NCBI RefSeq assembly: GCF_000342165.1
Contig: NZ_AMRV01000006.1
Coordinates: 106,376 to 170,375 of the forward strand
DNA from: Pacificimonas flava
GTDB taxonomy: Bacteria > Pseudomonadota > Alphaproteobacteria > Sphingomonadales > Sphingomonadaceae
Direction: 5' to 3'
DNA: 64,000 nucleotides
The translations under genes were made by a program, and so were the position numbers. The notes below the pieces were generated by a model. That model saw only the letters and a list, made by a program, of their open reading frames with translations. It was not told the origin of the DNA and did not search any database. Every line of letters begins with the position of its first letter. The first letter of the stretch is position 1. Positions 1-8,428 of this stretch are shown here, one piece after another.

Positions 1-696
1 ACGGAAAGCGAGAAGAGCGCCCTGCGAACCTTGGAAGAGCCCCCGAAGGCGTTTGCCGCCGGAAGCGTGATCTACGAGGAGCAGGAAAGTCCTGCCGGTA
101 ATCTCTATCTCGTGGATGAGGGCCGCCTGCACAGTTCCACCGCTCTTGCCGATGGCAGCCGCGCGATCCTGCGGATCTATTATCCCGGCGACATCATCGG
201 TGTGAACAGCATCGCCTTCGAACGCTCCGCGACGACGACCGTGACCTCCGTTCCGACGGGGCTGTGCAAGTTTCCGCGCTCGCGCCTTGCCGAAGTTTTC
301 GAGAATCACCCCCGCCTTGCCACCCTCTTCTACGCGCTCGCGGCTCTTGAGAATGTGGCCTTGCAGGACCGGCTGAAGTCCATTGGACGGACGGATGGAA
401 AGTCGCGGATCGCGGCGCTGATCATGGATGTGCTCTCGCGCCTCAGGACGACCAGCCCGGATATGCCGCCGACGGTCAATCTGATGATGACGCAAGGCGA
501 TATCGGCGACGCGGTCGGATTGACGAACGTGCATGTTCACCGCTGCCTGAAGGAACTTGCCGATGAAGGCTTTATCCGCAGACATGGTTCAGAGATCACC
601 GTCCTTCGGGAAGAAGAACTGGTCGAGCGGGCGCACTTCATCAACCGGTACCGATCGATCGACACCAGCTGGTTTCCGCCGCCGGCCGCCGGCTGA
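1..696 (+). CDS. Crp/Fnr family transcriptional regulator (5' end outside window)
   Basis: One-component DNA-binding regulator with an N-terminal cyclic-nucleotide-binding-like beta-roll (about residues 5-110, counted from the TTG at 31) and a C-terminal Crp-type winged helix-turn-helix (about 153-182, including QGDIGDAVGLTNVHVHR). The reading frame stays open to base 1 with no ATG, so the true start probably lies upstream and the N-terminus is incomplete. The TTG at 31 is only the first possible start in the window. No Fnr-like cysteine cluster is visible in the part present, so an iron-sulfur oxygen sensor is unlikely, but the effector cannot be read from the sequence. It faces the minus-strand gene that ends at 711 and has no operon partner in view. 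Confidence 0.85.
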   Translation, partial: TESEKSALRTLEEPPKAFAAGSVIYEEQESPAGNLYLVDEGRLHSSTALADGSRAILRIYYPGDIIGVNSIAFERSATTTVTSVPTGLCKFPRSRLAEVFENHPRLATLFYALAALENVALQDRLKSIGRTDGKSRIAALIMDVLSRLRTTSPDMPPTVNLMMTQGDIGDAVGLTNVHVHRCLKELADEGFIRRHGSEITVLREEELVERAHFINRYRSIDTSWFPPPAAG

Positions 697-710
697 GGCA
701 TCGGCCAAAA

Positions 711-1919
711 TTATTGGCGGGGCACGAAGGCCAGGTTTCGCGATGTCAGCACCCTGATCTGCGGCAATGCGGTGGTGACACGGTTGCGCAGTTCCGGCGC
801 CTCTGCCGCCAGCATATCAAGCACCGGTCGGAGAGCGCCCTTTTCCGACATGCGGGCCGGGGACAGGCACAAGGGCTGCGCATCCAGCCCGAAATGCTGG
901 TAAAGGCCTTCGAACTTCCCCTGATAGGCCGCCGCCGCAGAGGGCGTGCCGCCGCCCAGCGCGGCGATGGCGACATGCATGCGGCCCGTGAACAGGAAAT
1001 CGAGGTCGGCGCACAGGGCCTTCACATCCCATGCCGCCAGAGAGGATCCGAGCAGATGACAGCGCGCCGCCGCCTCGTCCGGCAGCGAGGCCATCAGGCT
1101 TGCCAGCAAACCGATATCCCCCTGCCCTTCGCCGCGAACATCATGCGGAATCAGCAGACAGGAATAATCGGGGTGGTCCAGCAGCCATCCGCCGAGGTCC
1201 GTCGACAGGGCCGGAAGCAGCGTATCTCCAGCGCTTTCAGCCACATGCGAACTGATGTTGAACCCCATGACGGACTGCCCGCGCCCACGTTCGGCCTCCA
1301 GCCATTTCGAACCGGCACGGCCGGCCGGGGACGTAATCTCCGGCCTCAGCCCGAACGCGAAATCCGCCGTCAGGACGCCGCTGCGCCCCGTTGCGCGTTC
1401 GAACCTCTCAAGCGACACCGCATCGCGAAGATAGAAACCGGTATCGGTCAGCGCCGCCACCTGCTTCAGCAGCTGGGCATGCGGGGTTTCGGAAACGCTG
1501 AAACCGGCAAAGCGCGTGCCGAGGCCGGCCTTCGCCAGCCGGCCCATGACCTCTCCCCAATATTCGACCTTCGCGTGGCCGTAGACGCCGTCCACCGTGT
1601 CCGCGCCGATGATGACCGCATGTTCGCTTTCGCGCACGATACGCCGCATCGCGAGGGCCCCGGCGAGGCCGTAGCTGCGCAGTTCCAGATGATCGGACGG
1701 CGTGCGAACCTCGATGGGCGCCCAGCCCCCCAGCCGAACCAGCAGAGGCCGATATCCCATCTCCGCGGCCAGCGCCGCCGCCGAATCGACAAGCGCCTGA
1801 TCACCCAGGCTGCCGGCGCTCGCCGGCACGAAAATCGCCAGTTTGCGGCGCGGGCCCGCCCCTATCCGGGCCGAGGCTTGCAGTGCGCTCCCTACAGCGC
1901 GCTTCGCGATGTTCAGCAT
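711..1919 (-). CDS. Polysaccharide pyruvyl transferase family protein
   Basis: 402-residue protein resembling the polysaccharide pyruvyl transferase family, which adds ketal-linked pyruvate to sugars of exopolysaccharides. Family-like features are the N-terminal Rossmann-like segment with GSLGDQAL (near residue 35), the internal FYLRDAVSLERF region, and the C-terminal TGRMHVAIAALGGGTP segment followed by AAYQGKFEGLY. The frame runs upstream through the tRNA gene at 1952-2026, so the ATG at 1919 was chosen; it is the first one downstream of that tRNA. It is not in the main polysaccharide locus at 45-63 kb, but its neighbour at 2090-3112 is a WalW-type deacetylase, so the two may modify the same surface glycan. 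The substrate is unknown. Confidence 0.75.
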   Translation of the reverse strand: MLNIAKRAVGSALQASARIGAGPRRKLAIFVPASAGSLGDQALVDSAAALAAEMGYRPLLVRLGGWAPIEVRTPSDHLELRSYGLAGALAMRRIVRESEHAVIIGADTVDGVYGHAKVEYWGEVMGRLAKAGLGTRFAGFSVSETPHAQLLKQVAALTDTGFYLRDAVSLERFERATGRSGVLTADFAFGLRPEITSPAGRAGSKWLEAERGRGQSVMGFNISSHVAESAGDTLLPALSTDLGGWLLDHPDYSCLLIPHDVRGEGQGDIGLLASLMASLPDEAAARCHLLGSSLAAWDVKALCADLDFLFTGRMHVAIAALGGGTPSAAAAYQGKFEGLYQHFGLDAQPLCLSPARMSEKGALRPVLDMLAAEAPELRNRVTTALPQIRVLTSRNLAFVPRQ

Positions 1920-1951
1920 GCGCGTTCGTCCTCGCCCTCGATCATGTTTGC

Positions 1952-2026
1952 TGGTGGGCCCGGAGGGATTCGAACCCCCAACCAAGCCGTTATGAGCGGC
2001 CAGCTCTACCATTGAGCTACAGGCCC
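1952..2026 (-). tRNA. tRNA with CAU anticodon (probably tRNA-Ile2, otherwise elongator tRNA-Met)
   Basis: The minus strand folds into a standard cloverleaf. The acceptor strand GGGCCTG pairs with CGGGCCC, the D arm has AGCTCAATGG, the anticodon arm GGCCG-CTCATAA-CGGCT carries CAT, and the T arm has the canonical GGTTCGAATCC. The 3' CCA is encoded (1952-1954). A CTCATAA loop in an elongator-type tRNA fits either tRNA-Ile2, whose C34 is changed to lysidine by TilS, or elongator tRNA-Met. The sequence alone does not settle which. Confidence 0.93.
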
Positions 2027-2089
2027 CACCGGGCCGCTTCCTCTACGGGTCGGCGGGGAGGCGTTCAAGCGTGCGCGTGCGCTGAGCCT

Positions 2090-3112
2090 TCAAGCGCGTG
2101 CCGCGAGGCGGCGGGCGGGCCGATCGCTTTCGCAGGCGCTGATGAACGCGTCGATACCGATTGGCGCCGCGCCCCTTGCCAGAAGATGTTCGAAAACCGC
2201 CTCGAACCAGGCATAGAACGCCTTCAGATCGGCGGCGTCGCGAACATAGGGCGTATGCCCGGGTTCGACCGAGGGCGAGTGAAAGGAGATGGAAATCAGC
2301 GGCGCACCTTCGTTCAGCAGCAAGTCCGCCGCGCGCACGGCATCCGCGGCAGGAATGCCCTCCGGCGTCAAGGCGATCCGGCTCAGAAGCCGGCCGCGTG
2401 ACAGGAACCCGTTCAGATGCGGAACGCGGTTGGCGGCGCGAAACAACCCCTCCCCCGCACGCCGCAAGCTGCCTGTGAACGTGGTGCTGAGCGGCAGTTC
2501 CAGAAGACGCCGCTCCGGTCCGGTCCAATACGGGCGTGGATCGATGCGTCGAAAATCCGGCCCGCCCTCCTCCGAATAATCGAAATAGGGCCGCACCGAC
2601 GCATCGAGTTTGTAACCGAGTTCGTCGAGCAGCGCCTCCGTATTCGGCCCGACCCCGTAGCGCCCGGCGCGGTAGACGATCGGTGCCTCGCCAAAACCGG
2701 AGGCGATCGCTTCGGTCAGCGATGCGATCTTCGCACGTTCCAACTCTCGCGGCAGATTACCGACAAAGCTGTTCCGCGCATCGACGCGCTCGATGAAGGG
2801 AGGATTGACCCACGGGTGCAGCTGTGCACCGATGGTCGTGCCGCCAGCCGCCTTGAAGCCGCCCAGCACGTCGACCGCCGCAGCGTCCGTCGCCACAGGA
2901 TAGTCGATCATGTAAGCCGGCTCCGCGCCGTAGCTGCGCATCAACTCGTGAACGCGGGGAAGCGCGCCGACCGTGCGCACGCTGGTGGAATCACGGCGGC
3001 GCGGCTGGCTCCAGTCGAACTCTTCCTCGGTATCCACGAAGACCAGGAAGCGCTGACCGAAATCCTCGGGCAGCCGGACATAATGTTCGGCTTGGGGCGA
3101 AAACATTCCCAT
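2090..3112 (-). CDS. WalW-like polysaccharide deacetylase family protein
   Basis: 340-residue protein with features of the WalW branch of NodB-like polysaccharide deacetylases. Seen are FLVFVDTEEEFDW near residue 25, GAQLHPWVNPPF near 95, YRAGRYGVG near 147, and ISISFHSPSVEPGHTPY in the C-terminal third, matching the metal and catalytic motif regions of the fold. These enzymes remove N- or O-acetyl groups from surface polysaccharides. The ATG at 3112 was chosen; a second ATG two codons later is equally possible. There is no signal peptide, so it may act on cytoplasmic or lipid-linked intermediates. It is co-oriented with the pyruvyl transferase-like gene downstream, with only the tRNA between them. 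The substrate is unknown. Confidence 0.75.
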   Translation of the reverse strand: MGMFSPQAEHYVRLPEDFGQRFLVFVDTEEEFDWSQPRRRDSTSVRTVGALPRVHELMRSYGAEPAYMIDYPVATDAAAVDVLGGFKAAGGTTIGAQLHPWVNPPFIERVDARNSFVGNLPRELERAKIASLTEAIASGFGEAPIVYRAGRYGVGPNTEALLDELGYKLDASVRPYFDYSEEGGPDFRRIDPRPYWTGPERRLLELPLSTTFTGSLRRAGEGLFRAANRVPHLNGFLSRGRLLSRIALTPEGIPAADAVRAADLLLNEGAPLISISFHSPSVEPGHTPYVRDAADLKAFYAWFEAVFEHLLARGAAPIGIDAFISACESDRPARRLAARA

Positions 3113-3190
3113 CTTCTAGGCGATGGGCGTGCGCACCGGAAGAGCCGCACGGCGATTTCGCACCGCTTTCATGTCGTCGGGAGATGAGGG

Positions 3191-3235
3191 GGGCTCCCGG
3201 CTTGGGGAGGGAGGGAGGAAATAAGCCGGGAGCCC
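3191..3235. other. 13-bp perfect hairpin with purine-rich (CCTCC-rich on minus strand) loop
   Basis: An inverted repeat of 13 perfect base pairs (arms 3191-3203 and 3223-3235, GGGCTCCCGGCTT and its complement) encloses a 19-nt loop. The loop has G-runs on the plus strand and CCTCCC repeats on the minus strand. It lies in the 283-bp gap between the end of the LysR gene (minus) and the start of the WalW-like gene (minus). No U-tract follows on either strand, so it is not a classical intrinsic terminator. It could be a Rho-type 3' end, part of the WalW 5' leader, or a small RNA with an anti-Shine-Dalgarno loop. The remainder of the gap shows no gene. Confidence 0.6.
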
Positions 3236-3395
3236 GATCATCGAATATCCGCGGGGAGGAGGAGCGGATTTCGAAGTCTGCGCTGGGGCGGTGCCCCGCG
3301 CTGGTGAACTCTATTTGCGCCCTCGCGACATTTTTGTGCAGGGATCAATTCTCGGGGGCAGCCATGCGTGCGGGGCATGGCTGCGAGGGCGGCGT

Positions 3396-4358
3396 TCAGC
3401 GGCCCGACGCGGCCACTCGGCCGATCCCTCTATCGACCGGCACTTCATGCGCCTCGAGGTCCAAGGGATCGCTCTTCATGCGCGCTTCCAGAAAGTCGCG
3501 CAGCACATTAACCCGGATGGATCCGCGCAGTTCCTCGGGATAGACGAAATACATGCGCGAGACCGGACCGAGTTCATTCGGAAGAATGGTCTGCAGCCGC
3601 CCCTGCGCAGCGCGAATCAAATAGCTTGGCAGCGCCGCAATTCCCGCGCCGTTCTCGACCGCCTGCGCAAGCCCGTAGATACTGTTGACCGTCAGGCAGG
3701 GAACGCGCGGTGCGCCGGTATTGCCAACCTCCAATATCCAATTCACGCCCTGGATAGGTCCGGGCGCGGGTTCGCCGAAAGCAACCAACCGGTGGCGCGA
3801 CAGGTCGGCGGCGCTTTCCGGCATGCCCTCCCGCTCGAGATAGGCGGGTGCGGCGCAGAGCCGGTAGCGGACCGCTTCCAGCCGCTTGGAAATCAGGCCC
3901 TGCTGCGCGGGCGCGGCAAACCGAATCGCGACTTCCGCCTCCCGGCGCGCAAGATCCAGATCCTCGTCGCTCAGCAGCAAGTTGACGCCAATGTCGGGAT
4001 ACTGCGCCATGAAGTCCGGAAGCGCGCGCGCAAGCCAGGTCGAACCGAAACTGACGGTCGTGGTTATCCGGATTTCGCCCGTGGGCCGGCCGAGCGACTG
4101 CTCAATCGACTGGCGGGTACGCTCGATCCGGTCCCAGGTTTCCGCCGCCGCCGCCTCGAGCTGTTCGCCCTCATGCGTCAGGGCGAGGCCGCGCGCATGG
4201 CGATGAAACAGCTTCGCCCCCAGTGCATCTTCAAGACTGGCAATCTGCCGCGACAAGGCGGGCTGGCTCGTCCCAAGGCGGCGCGCCGCCTCGGTAAAAC
4301 TTCCTGCTTCGGCCGTTGCGTGAAACAGGCGCAACCGGTCCCAATCGAATGCGCTCAC
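3396..4358 (-). CDS. LysR family transcriptional regulator
   Basis: 320-residue LysR-type regulator. It has an N-terminal winged HTH (about residues 5-62, with AGSFTEAARRLGTSQPALSRQI) followed by a periplasmic-binding-protein-like effector domain of about 210 residues. The start chosen is GTG at 4358, preceded by a strong GGGGAGGAA ribosome-binding site; a longer frame upstream would add 46 low-complexity Arg/Gly residues and overlap trxB. It lies 59 bases downstream of trxB on the same strand and may be cotranscribed with it. The effector and targets cannot be told from sequence, although LysR proteins next to thioredoxin reductase genes may take part in redox responses. Confidence 0.88.
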   Translation of the reverse strand: MSAFDWDRLRLFHATAEAGSFTEAARRLGTSQPALSRQIASLEDALGAKLFHRHARGLALTHEGEQLEAAAAETWDRIERTRQSIEQSLGRPTGEIRITTTVSFGSTWLARALPDFMAQYPDIGVNLLLSDEDLDLARREAEVAIRFAAPAQQGLISKRLEAVRYRLCAAPAYLEREGMPESAADLSRHRLVAFGEPAPGPIQGVNWILEVGNTGAPRVPCLTVNSIYGLAQAVENGAGIAALPSYLIRAAQGRLQTILPNELGPVSRMYFVYPEELRGSIRVNVLRDFLEARMKSDPLDLEAHEVPVDRGIGRVAASGR

Positions 4359-4417
4359 GGTTCCTCCCCTTGGCGCCTGGTGCTTCCGCGTCCGAACCGG
4401 CGCGGGATGTTCCGAAA

Positions 4418-5389
4418 CTATTCGGCCGCGATCCGTTCCTCCCCGGCCACGTCCTGAGCGGCCAGGAAGCGCTCTGCCTCCAGCGCGGCCATGCATCCCA
4501 TACCGGCGGCCGTAACGGCCTGGCGGTAGACATGGTCCTTCACATCTCCGGCGGCGTAAACCCCAGGCCGGCTGGTCGCGGTCGAATCGGGTTTACACAG
4601 GATATAGCCGTCCGCGTCCATCTCCAGCTGCCCCGCAAAAAGCTGGGTCGCGGGATCGTGACCGATTGCGATGAACAGTCCATCGATCTGCAACTCCCGG
4701 TCCGGTGCTCCATTGGTGCCCGATAGCTTCACGCCCGTCACGCCGAGCGGATCCTCCTCACCCAGAACCTCGCCCACCGTCGCATTCCAAACGCATTCCA
4801 CCTTCTCGTTCGCCATCAACCGACCTTGGTTGACCTTGTCCGCGCGCAGTTCATCCCGGCGATGAATCAAATAGACCTTGCTTGCGAAATTGGTGAGGAA
4901 CAGCGCCTCCTCGACAGCCGTATTGCCGCCGCCGACCACCGCCACCGTTTTGCCCCGGTAGAAAAAGCCGTCGCAAGTCGCGCAGGCTGACACGCCAAAG
5001 CCGCGGAATTTCGTTTCGCTGTCGATGCCGAGCCAGCGCGCTTGCGCGCCCGTCGAGATGATGACCGTGTCCGCGATCAACTCACCACCCGATTCAAGCG
5101 ACAAAACATAGGGGCGGCTCGAGAAATCCACTTTGGTCACGATATCGTCCCGAATATCCGTGCCAAGCGCGCGCGCCTGCGCCTCCATTTTTTCCATCAA
5201 GTCGGGCCCCATGATGGAGGTTTCGCCAGGCCAGTTTTCAACGTCGGTGGTTATGGTCAGCTGACCGCCAGGCTGCAGGCCGCGCACGAGAACCGGATCG
5301 AGCGCGGCGCGGCTGGCGTAGACGGCCGCTGTGTATCCCGCCGGTCCGGATCCGATGATCGCAACTCGTACCGTTTCGCTCTTCGCCAT
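4418..5389 (-). CDS. trxB: Thioredoxin-disulfide reductase
   Basis: 323-residue low-molecular-weight thioredoxin reductase, which transfers electrons from NADPH through FAD and a CxxC disulfide to thioredoxin in the cytoplasm. The FAD-binding GSGPAG motif is at residues 13-18, the redox-active CATC at 136-139, the NADPH-binding GGGNTA at 153-158, and the C-terminal FAD motif GVYAAGDV in the last quarter. Length and motif order match the family. The start ATG at 5389 fits the conserved VAIIGSGPAG beginning. The LysR gene follows on the same strand 59 bases downstream. Confidence 0.97.
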   Translation of the reverse strand: MAKSETVRVAIIGSGPAGYTAAVYASRAALDPVLVRGLQPGGQLTITTDVENWPGETSIMGPDLMEKMEAQARALGTDIRDDIVTKVDFSSRPYVLSLESGGELIADTVIISTGAQARWLGIDSETKFRGFGVSACATCDGFFYRGKTVAVVGGGNTAVEEALFLTNFASKVYLIHRRDELRADKVNQGRLMANEKVECVWNATVGEVLGEEDPLGVTGVKLSGTNGAPDRELQIDGLFIAIGHDPATQLFAGQLEMDADGYILCKPDSTATSRPGVYAAGDVKDHVYRQAVTAAGMGCMAALEAERFLAAQDVAGEERIAAE

Positions 5390-5451
5390 GAATCCCGCTT
5401 TCCTGCTCGCATTCGTGTATCACCCAGCGATGTAGGGAAAGTCAGCGGATT

Positions 5452-6996
5452 TTACGAGGCCTCGCGGCAATCGCCCTCGGTGCGCGCAGAAACCCTCAGC
5501 AGAAAGCTGCCAGGCTCGATGCAGAGTTCTCCGCCGCTCCGGTCCAGAAGCTGCCGGACGAGCTTGAGAGCGAAGGAGAGCCCCAGCTGCGGCGTGCTTC
5601 CCTGCCCGTGCGAGACTATGGGACCGCCGATCAGGGAGGCTGCACTGCGCCCTGTCAGCGACGGCGGCATCGCAATGCGTATTCCCGCCGGCTCCTCAAC
5701 CACGCTCAGACTTTCGCCCGGCCGAAGCAGGGACACCATGACAGATGTCAGGCGGCGTAGCGCACGCAGCAACGCATCACCGTCCGCGCGGAAGTTGGAT
5801 ATTCCGCCCGTACGAAAATCGGCGAGCAACCCTCGCGAGGCGATATCGTCCGCATAGTCCGACTTCAGCGATTCGATCAGGCTGGATGCGGGAACAAGCT
5901 CGCCTCCGGTTTCCGAAGTGGCTCCCCGCTGTAACGCGGCCGCGTCGCCAAGCGCATCGACGATGGAAAGCAGCTGCCCGGCATCGCGGATGATCGCTTT
6001 CGCATCGCTGCGCAAGGGGGCAGGTGCAGGCCCCAGCACCTCCCGCTCGATCATTTGCGCATAGCCGAGGATCGCGTTCAGCGGCGTCAGGATTTCATGT
6101 GCCGCCTCTGCCACATGCTCCGGTTGCAAGCCCAGCATATCGAACTGGCGCTCGACGGAAATCCGCCCGACATATCCCAGGAATGCGCCTGTTCGTTGCG
6201 CGAAAACCGGTGTGCCGGACAGGGTCAGCACTTCGCCGTCCACGCGAAATCGTTCGCCGCTCAAGGGCTGATGAGCCGCGATCTTCGCAAGAACACGGTC
6301 GGTTTCAGCGAACGCAAGGAGCGTTAGCCTATCGAAGCGGTCCGCCGCGATGAGCTGCGGTGTCTGCGTAAAGATCCCGCGCGCGTTCGTTTTCCAAGCC
6401 AGCTCGGACGCCGGCTCCCCTTCATCCACAGGGCTCAGTTGCCGGCGAACCTTGTCGATCCGATCTATGAGCACCGCGAGCCGTTCTGCGCCTTCCCGCA
6501 TCGCTGGCATTGCCGAATCCGAAATCGTGCCGGACTGCGGTCGCCTTATCCTTTCGTTCATTACAGGAGCTTCCAGCGCGAGGCGCTGGGCATCGGCATC
6601 GGAAGAGAAAAGCTGCGATGGCATGGAGGCTGGTGTGAACGAAGGATTGGAAATATCCTCTTGCGGCAGAGGGAGATCGCCCGCCGTGGCGGCATAGCCG
6701 GTGTAATCCGTTCGGTCACGCCCCCTCCCCGCCGCCAAACGTCTGCCAACAGCATCCATACCATAGCGTTTCGCCAAGGCAACAAATCGGTGCCGCTGAG
6801 AGTCGTCGAGCGTTCGGCAGAGTCGCACGAGCGTGCGAAGCGCTGCGAAACGGTTGTGCGCCAGTCGCATTTCCAGGAGCGAGACTGCGATCTGCCCAAC
6901 GCGCCTAACCGCCACCAACGAATCGTCAGCTTTTCCCGATGACGGCATAGCGGCCGTCCAGTTCAAGATCGTCGAAAGGCGTTGGTCGCGATACAT
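5452..6996 (-). CDS. Sensor histidine kinase-like protein with degenerate ATPase domain
   Basis: 514-residue soluble protein. A HisKA-type dimerisation segment with the H-box AAHEILTPLNAI places the candidate phospho-acceptor at His300. Before it is a PAS-like segment (about residues 200-285). After it, the region where a HATPase should lie keeps a G2-like stretch (GLSFALKLVRQLL, about 472-484), but I see no N-box asparagine and no DxGxG motif. No transmembrane segment is evident. It may be a phosphotransfer or scaffold protein, or a divergent kinase. ATG at 6996 lacks a clear ribosome site; ATG at 6948 is an alternative. It is divergent from the Lrp regulator at 7143, with no response regulator next to it. 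Confidence 0.7.
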   Translation of the reverse strand: MYRDQRLSTILNWTAAMPSSGKADDSLVAVRRVGQIAVSLLEMRLAHNRFAALRTLVRLCRTLDDSQRHRFVALAKRYGMDAVGRRLAAGRGRDRTDYTGYAATAGDLPLPQEDISNPSFTPASMPSQLFSSDADAQRLALEAPVMNERIRRPQSGTISDSAMPAMREGAERLAVLIDRIDKVRRQLSPVDEGEPASELAWKTNARGIFTQTPQLIAADRFDRLTLLAFAETDRVLAKIAAHQPLSGERFRVDGEVLTLSGTPVFAQRTGAFLGYVGRISVERQFDMLGLQPEHVAEAAHEILTPLNAILGYAQMIEREVLGPAPAPLRSDAKAIIRDAGQLLSIVDALGDAAALQRGATSETGGELVPASSLIESLKSDYADDIASRGLLADFRTGGISNFRADGDALLRALRRLTSVMVSLLRPGESLSVVEEPAGIRIAMPPSLTGRSAASLIGGPIVSHGQGSTPQLGLSFALKLVRQLLDRSGGELCIEPGSFLLRVSARTEGDCREAS

Positions 6997-7142
6997 ACGG
7001 GATTGCTATATCGTTTGCGTGAGAAAATCTTTAACCCTTCGGCCAGACTACAGATTTTCCCCTCTCCGCAATTGCTCTGACGCGTAATTTTCTGCTACTG
7101 GCGACTTCCGACCGTTTTCGCCCGTTTCAGTTTGGAGACATG

Positions 7143-7619
7143 ATGGGAAACAATCCCCGCTTCTTGGATGACATTGATCGCGAGATTCTGCGCCGTCTGC
7201 AGGACGATGGCCGCATGACGAATGTCGAACTGGCAGCACATGTCGGGCTGACAGCGCCCCCTTGTCTGCGGCGGGTCCGCGGCCTGGAGGAAAGCGGCGT
7301 GATCAATGGTTATCACGCCGACATCGATGCGGAGGCGCTCGGCTATTCGATCACCGTCTTCGCCATGGTCAGCCTGAAGAGCCAGGCAGAATCGGATCTG
7401 AGGGCGTTCGAAGACTATGTCGCGGATCTGGCACCGGTTCGCGAGTGCCATATGCTGAATGGGGAAATCGACTTCATCCTGAAAATCGTCGCCCGCGATC
7501 TTCGCAGCTTTCAGCAGTTCTTGACTGGGGCGCTAACATCGGCGCCGAACGTAGAACATGTGAAGACGTCCCTGACGATTCGAACGTCGAAACAGCAGCC
7601 CGGGGTGCCCGTCGAATAG
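7143..7619 (+). CDS. Lrp/AsnC family transcriptional regulator
   Basis: 158-residue regulator with the standard Lrp/AsnC layout: an N-terminal HTH (DREILRRLQDDGRMTNVELA, then GLTAPPCLRRVRGLEESGVI) and a C-terminal RAM/AsnC ligand-binding domain with the typical AMVSLKSQ strand. Two consecutive ATG codons (7140 and 7143) follow TTTGGAGACA. The second gives the better ribosome-site spacing and was chosen. Family members bind amino acids and regulate amino-acid transport or metabolism, but the ligand here is unknown. It is transcribed away from the degenerate histidine kinase gene across a 143-bp divergent region. Confidence 0.92.
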   Translation: MGNNPRFLDDIDREILRRLQDDGRMTNVELAAHVGLTAPPCLRRVRGLEESGVINGYHADIDAEALGYSITVFAMVSLKSQAESDLRAFEDYVADLAPVRECHMLNGEIDFILKIVARDLRSFQQFLTGALTSAPNVEHVKTSLTIRTSKQQPGVPVE

Positions 7620-7642
7620 GACCGGCACACCGACGAACAGGA

Positions 7643-8101
7643 TCAGGCCGCATCCTCCTGTTCTTTTTTCTCGGCTGGTTTGCGCTTCGAGAATTTCTCG
7701 CCGAGTTCTTCTCGCTTCTGCTCGGAAAATTTCTCTTTCGCAGCGGCGAAGGTTTCTTCTTCCTCTTCGTCGATATGATGATGATAGCGGTGGTTCAACT
7801 TCTTGAACGTCGCGATCCAGCCGGGTGAGGACATGTCCGTATCCTGCAACTCCTCGATGTAATCCTCGATTTCCTTATGCTCTGCGGTGGAATGGCTCCC
7901 CTCGTCCGAAAGATCGGGATCGTTCAGCATGGCGGCATATAGCGACTGTTCTTCCGCCTTCGCGTGGGCGACCGCATCCTCCGCAAACGCCTTGAAGAGG
8001 GCTTTACGCTCATCGCTGTCGCCCTGGGTATCGGTAAGTTTCCGCAGCAGATCGCGGTGTTTGTCGTGATCCTGCTTCAAGAGGTCGAAAATATCGGCCA
8101 T
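7643..8101 (-). CDS. Hemerythrin domain-containing protein
   Basis: 152-residue four-helix protein of the hemerythrin/HHE cation-binding family. Likely di-iron ligands are seen as HDKH at residues 12-15, HAKAE around 46-50, HKEIE around 75-79, and the HHHIDEEEEE run at 107-116. Such proteins bind oxygen, nitric oxide or iron and often serve in stress protection. The lysine- and glutamate-rich tail (from about 120) is typical of alphaproteobacterial members. No EcfG-type promoter was found upstream. It ends 23 bases from the Lrp gene, in convergent orientation. Confidence 0.85.
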   Translation of the reverse strand: MADIFDLLKQDHDKHRDLLRKLTDTQGDSDERKALFKAFAEDAVAHAKAEEQSLYAAMLNDPDLSDEGSHSTAEHKEIEDYIEELQDTDMSSPGWIATFKKLNHRYHHHIDEEEEETFAAAKEKFSEQKREELGEKFSKRKPAEKKEQEDAA

Positions 8102-8190
8102 CGCAAAGAGCCCTCCTCGTCAGTTCGTTCGAGAACCCTACGCACGAAGGAGGCAGCCGGTTGCGCGGAGATCATGCCGCTCGCCGGTTC

Positions 8191-8266
8191 TGGTGGGCGG
8201 TGACGGGCTCGAACCGCCGACCCTCTCGGTGTAAACGAGATGCTCTACCAACTGAGCTAACCGCCC
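8191..8266 (-). tRNA. tRNA-Val (TAC anticodon)
   Basis: The minus strand reads GGGCGGT as the acceptor, GTTGG in the D loop, the anticodon arm TCTCG-TTTACAC-CGAGA with anticodon TAC, the T arm GGCGG-TTCGAGC-CCGTC, and an encoded 3' CCA (8191-8193). It is a complete 76-nt cloverleaf in the gap between the hemerythrin and cyclophilin genes. Confidence 0.96.
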
Positions 8267-8428
8267 GATGCCGGGAATGGCCGCGCTTCTGCCGCGCATT
8301 GCAGCGTTTTTCAAGCCGCGAACGTCGCAGGTGCTCGCATAGAATGCAGGAAGCACTCGCGGTTGGCGAGCCTCGACGGTGCCGCTAGGGCGGGGGCAAT
8401 CCAATCAAACCGAAAAGGAACCGTTTTC

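Noticed and set aside
1920..2012. N-terminal extension of the pyruvyl transferase-like gene through the tRNA
   Set aside because: The extension is antisense-free but coincides with the tRNA gene itself; start codon 1919 avoids it.
8415..8425. GGAAC followed by CGTT just before the cyclophilin gene
   Set aside because: The two elements are directly adjacent and form part of the ribosome-site region; not a promoter.
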